Assembly (NCBI GenBank): GCA_951813295.1
Contig: CATOTI010000002.1
Span: 2,232,001-2,296,000, forward strand
Origin: an uncultured Pseudomonadales bacterium
Lineage (GTDB): Bacteria; Pseudomonadota; Gammaproteobacteria; Pseudomonadales; Azotimanducaceae
DNA: 64,000 nt
Reading direction: 5' to 3'
Shown here: one piece after another, positions 60,751 to 64,000 of the stretch
How positions within the stretch are numbered: position 1 is the first letter of the stretch
Layout: each line of letters opens with the position of its first letter
Program-made: the position numbers and the translations under genes
The notes under the pieces: model-generated
Told to the model about the DNA's origin: nothing
The model's database searches: none
The model's input: the letters and a program-made list of their open reading frames with translations, nothing else

Positions 60751-61580
60751 GGCGTCGCCCCACCCGCGGGGCAGGCCGGTGCGCGCGCCGCGTTCGTGCG
60801 AGTGGCCTCGAAACCGCCGATCGAAAACGTCGTGATATGTCGGGCAATGGCGTCGAGCTTTGCCTTCGACGGACGCGCTGGAACGGCACCTGAAAAGCGT
60901 CGGTTGGCGGGTAGCAGGGCGCGACATTGCGACACCACGCTGAAGACGCAGAGATCCGTTGCCTCGTGGTCGGCACCGAGGATGGCTTGCACGGCTTCAC
61001 GCAAGTGGCGCATCGCCGACTGAAACAGGCTCGGGCCGAGCTCCCGTACCAGGCCGGTCGGGCTCATGCGTTCCTGGGTGAGAAGGTTCTGTAGATCGAT
61101 CGCGGGCCCATCGCCACCCATGCGATAGACGAGCGACCGGACGTTGCGAAAGAGTCGTTCCTCAGGGGATTCGTCGACCCCAGGTTCGTCATACGGCATC
61201 GCCGCGACGGCCTGGTCGTATGCGTATTCCCATGTCGCCGCGTACAACCCGGCTTTGTCGTCGAAGTAGTAACTGACGGCGGCGATGTTTGCATCCGCCG
61301 ACTTGCAGATCGCGGCGATCGTGGCGGCGTGGTAGCCGCGCGACCCGAAGATCTCGACGGCGGCGTTCAACAAGCGGCGCGACGTCTGATCCGCTTTGTC
61401 CGTCGAGGTGACATCGCTGCCGGGGTCTTTGCGACGATGATCCTTGCGACGAAGGTGCTTGCGGTGGCGATGTTTTGCGTACCGCGGCAGCTTCATCGGG
61501 CCGGGAAGCTCGTGCGGTGCCGGGTCGCGCGAACGAACGCCACAACGCCGTGGGAATGGTTGGCCAAAATGAGTTTTCAA
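60747..61580 (-). CDS. TetR/AcrR family regulator (CerR/YbiH-like), start uncertain
   Basis: RRLLNAAVEIFGSRGYHAATIAAICKSADANIAAVSYYFDDKAGLYAATWEYA. Confidence 0.87.
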   Translation of the reverse strand: MKTHFGQPFPRRCGVRSRDPAPHELPGPMKLPRYAKHRHRKHLRRKDHRRKDPGSDVTSTDKADQTSRRLLNAAVEIFGSRGYHAATIAAICKSADANIAAVSYYFDDKAGLYAATWEYAYDQAVAAMPYDEPGVDESPEERLFRNVRSLVYRMGGDGPAIDLQNLLTQERMSPTGLVRELGPSLFQSAMRHLREAVQAILGADHEATDLCVFSVVSQCRALLPANRRFSGAVPARPSKAKLDAIARHITTFSIGGFEATRTNAARAPACPAGGATP

Positions 61581-61897
61581 AAATGGATTTGAAATTCAAT
61601 TTTGGCAGAACTCATTCGGTCCTTGCCAACGTCTTGTTCTGAGTTGTCCGACGTGGTCGCCGCCCAACGATCGGTGTCATGCGAGCGCGATGCATCGTCG
61701 CCCCGGTGGGTTCGCGCCCGTACGACGAAGAAGCGCCCCAGGCGGCGTTTGGCATCGCAACCACGCCCGGCGACCCGTTCCAACGACCGGTCGAGGCGAT
61801 CGGCTACTCGCACGAGCGCCGGCCGGCTCTCCGTCGCCCTGAACTGGGCGGATGCTGCTTCGCGCCAGCGGTCCGATTAGGGCATGTGCTCGGTTTC

Positions 61898-62462
61898 GCC
61901 TGCCCGGTCGATACACCTCTTCGGCGTGCGCTTTGATGTCCTCGGGATAGAAATACACCGGACGTAAGTCGGCGTTCGCATAACGTTCCGCCTGGTCGTT
62001 GAAATGCGGCGATGTGGGATTGCCATTCGCACCGCCTGCCGTGATGGCGAGCGCGGTGTTGTTCGATGAGTTCGTGTGCATCGCCATGTTCTTGCGGTAG
62101 TCCGCGAGGTTCTTGCGCTTGGTGCGGTCCCACGACTGGATGAGGGGACATCGGCTCTTCCATCAGCGCGGTCGCGACCCAGTGGTCGCCTTCAGCGCGC
62201 ACGATCGGGCCGTGATGGGTGCGCTATGTCGTGAACGTTCGCTCTTCCATTCCCGTGTCGGTACGGATGAGAAGCGTGACGGGCTTCGTCTCGACCGGTC
62301 GCTCCTCGCCATCGACGACCCCCAATCATCGCGCGTGATCGTGATCTCGTCGGCCATTTCCGCCAACGCCGCTAACCCCGGTTGGTGCGGCGTCGCCGCA
62401 TCGGGACGGGGCTCGCAGGCGGCGAGGAAGACGAGGCTCGCGAAAGCGAGGTATCTCGTCAT
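61898..62462 (-). pseudogene. Penicillin acylase-family (Ntn hydrolase) pseudogene
   Basis: MTRYLAFASLVFLAACEPRPDAA...LAEMADEITITRDDWG, then shifted-frame pieces RAEGDHWVATALMEEPM and GNPTSPHFNDQAERYANADLRPVYFYPEDIKAHAEEVYRPG. Confidence 0.72.
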
Positions 62463-62548
62463 GGGCGTCGTCTCGGCAGGTTGCGGTGCTTTTTGACTCG
62501 ATCGTCGTCACTCATCAAGAATGCAACAACCACTAGACAAGGCCAAAC

Positions 62549-63361
62549 ATGAGCGACCAAGCGCCGACGACACCGGAATTCATCACGCTGGACGAAGCGG
62601 GTTCGATGACCAGCGGAACCCGAGTCACGTTCATCCCGGGTTTACCGGCGCTTTACGCCGAAGCTCTGAAAAACATCTGCTTCGTCAAAGGCATTCCTCT
62701 GATCCGCGCAATCCACCCGATGATGGGCGCGGACAAAGAGACCGGCGAAGACCGGCAAGCGCGGCTCTACGAACTCACCAGCCAGACCAGCATTCCGACG
62801 ATGTTCCATGACGAGGAACGGCCACGAAACGTCTGGCTCGAGCAGTTGGGACTCGCTGAACGGATCGGCGCGCCGGGTACGCCGCAGCTCATCCCTCGCG
62901 ATTTCAGTGAGCGCGCCGATGTCATGGGGCTCTGTGAAATCGTGCTCGGCGAAGACGGGTTGGTCTGGAACATGCGGATCTTCGGCGACAGCCCGCTCGC
63001 GCGGAAGTACGGCTACAGTGACGATGCGAGCGAGCTCGCACCCGCCAAAGTCGCCGAAGTCCTTGCGCTCATCGATGAGCGCCTCGCGAAACAGGAAGAG
63101 ATCGGCTCGCGCTATCTGGTCGGGGAAGCGGTGACGGCGGCCGACATCTACTGGGCAACGATGAGTATGTGTCTGTCGCCACCTGAGCCCGACATCATGC
63201 CGGTCACGAAACAGAACAAAGGCATGCTCAAGTTCTTTGCGATGAACGGGCAGATGTCCCCGATCGCCGAATCGCTGACAGAGCGAATCAAAGACCACCA
63301 GCGCTACATCCTCGCTACGTACTGTGAGACGCCGGCGGTACTCGGTGGCGATCCGCTATAG
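62549..63361 (+). CDS. Glutathione S-transferase-like protein
   Basis: Thioredoxin-like N-terminus and GST-like C-terminal RYLVGEAVTAADIYWATMSMCLSP. Confidence 0.72.
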   Translation: MSDQAPTTPEFITLDEAGSMTSGTRVTFIPGLPALYAEALKNICFVKGIPLIRAIHPMMGADKETGEDRQARLYELTSQTSIPTMFHDEERPRNVWLEQLGLAERIGAPGTPQLIPRDFSERADVMGLCEIVLGEDGLVWNMRIFGDSPLARKYGYSDDASELAPAKVAEVLALIDERLAKQEEIGSRYLVGEAVTAADIYWATMSMCLSPPEPDIMPVTKQNKGMLKFFAMNGQMSPIAESLTERIKDHQRYILATYCETPAVLGGDPL

Positions 63362-63386
63362 CTCGGTACTTGCCATCGTGAGGAAG

Positions 63387-64000
63387 ATGATGACGATCGA
63401 GATGTTTCTCCGCCAGCTCGCCCTCGTCGTGATGGGATCGCTTGGTGCCGCGGGGCTTGCGGCCGATGACCCGCTCGCCCGCTATCGCGTCGCCGGCAGC
63501 GCGACGCACTATGCGGAGGCGATCGACGCGAGTCGCGCCGAAGTCCTCGAGCTGATGGCGAGCGGCGTCCCGGGGGTGTCGATTGCGGTCGGCGTGGACG
63601 GCCGCATCGTCTGGGCCGAAGGGTTCGGTCACGCGAACGTCGAACATCGGGTCGCGGCCACGCCGGCGACGAAGTTTCGGATTGGCAGCGTCTCGAAGGC
63701 GATGACGACGGTCGCGCTCGGCGTGCTGCTCGAGGAAGACCGGATCGACCTCGATGTGCCGATTCAGGATTACCTGCCCGACTTTCCCGCGTCGCCTGAC
63801 GGCGTCGTCACCGCGCGTCACCTGGCTTCTCACCGCGCCGGTCTCCGCCATTACCTGCCGGACGGGTCGGACATGTTGGTCCGCAACCACTACGACGACG
63901 TGGTCGCGGCACTCGCCGTCTTCGACGACAACGCCTTCGCCGCGTCGCCTGGCGAGCAGTTTCTGTATTCGAGCCACGGCTTCAATCTCTTGAGCGCGGT
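63387..64000 (+). CDS. Beta-lactamase-family serine hydrolase, N-terminal part, truncated by window end
   Basis: MMTIEMFLRQLALVVMGSLGAAGLAADD...GVPGVSIAVGVDGRIVWAEGFGHANVEHR...FRIGSVSKAMTT (SxxK), HLASHRAGLRHY, LYSSHGFNLLSAV to the window edge. Confidence 0.88.
   Translation, partial: MMTIEMFLRQLALVVMGSLGAAGLAADDPLARYRVAGSATHYAEAIDASRAEVLELMASGVPGVSIAVGVDGRIVWAEGFGHANVEHRVAATPATKFRIGSVSKAMTTVALGVLLEEDRIDLDVPIQDYLPDFPASPDGVVTARHLASHRAGLRHYLPDGSDMLVRNHYDDVVAALAVFDDNAFAASPGEQFLYSSHGFNLLSA

Noticed and set aside
61791-61826. Shared string GGCTACTCGCACGAGCGCCGGCC at about 61.8 kb and in the M14 gene at about 49.8 kb
   Set aside because: Short match in GC-rich sequence with unrelated flanks; most likely coincidence rather than a dispersed repeat.

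Overview
A roughly 64 kb, mostly GC-rich proteobacterial-type chromosomal window with dense coding on both strands. Main blocks: (i) 1-7.7 kb, a storage-lipid neighbourhood: two WS/DGAT acyltransferases (one cut by the window edge, one with an internal in-frame TAG), a monoacylglycerol-lipase-like hydrolase, GpsA, a very small PhaE-like protein with class III PhaC, a tandem universal stress protein and an apparent GYD-PlsC fusion. (ii) 7.7-24 kb, lipid/aromatic/organic-acid metabolism: SDR, GFA protein, AtoE-like transporter, acyl-CoA synthetase, Baeyer-Villiger-type monooxygenase, fused indolepyruvate:ferredoxin oxidoreductase, purK-purE, thioesterase, NeuD-like protein, carboxylesterase and MhpA-like hydroxylase. 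(iii) 24-42 kb, exported hydrolases and accessory proteins. (iv) 42.1-47.2 kb, a disturbed accessory island: a tricorn-type S41 peptidase pseudogene ends exactly at a 75-bp repeat next to GTTC (GAAC on the other strand); an AT-rich cargo gene related to squalene cyclase/prenyltransferases follows; then a second 75-bp copy just 3' of a decayed IS91-family transposase tail, and a second, oppositely oriented IS91-like tail beyond an aldose 1-epimerase. (v) 47-64 kb, a paralogue of the 24.3 kb uncharacterised protein, D-cysteine desulfhydrase-like protein, M14 peptidase, serine hydrolases, a TetR-OMF-MFP-RND efflux operon, a penicillin acylase pseudogene and a GST-like protein. Many gene remnants are present. 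No rRNA, tRNA or CRISPR array was recognised. All family calls come from reading the translations; no database search was run.
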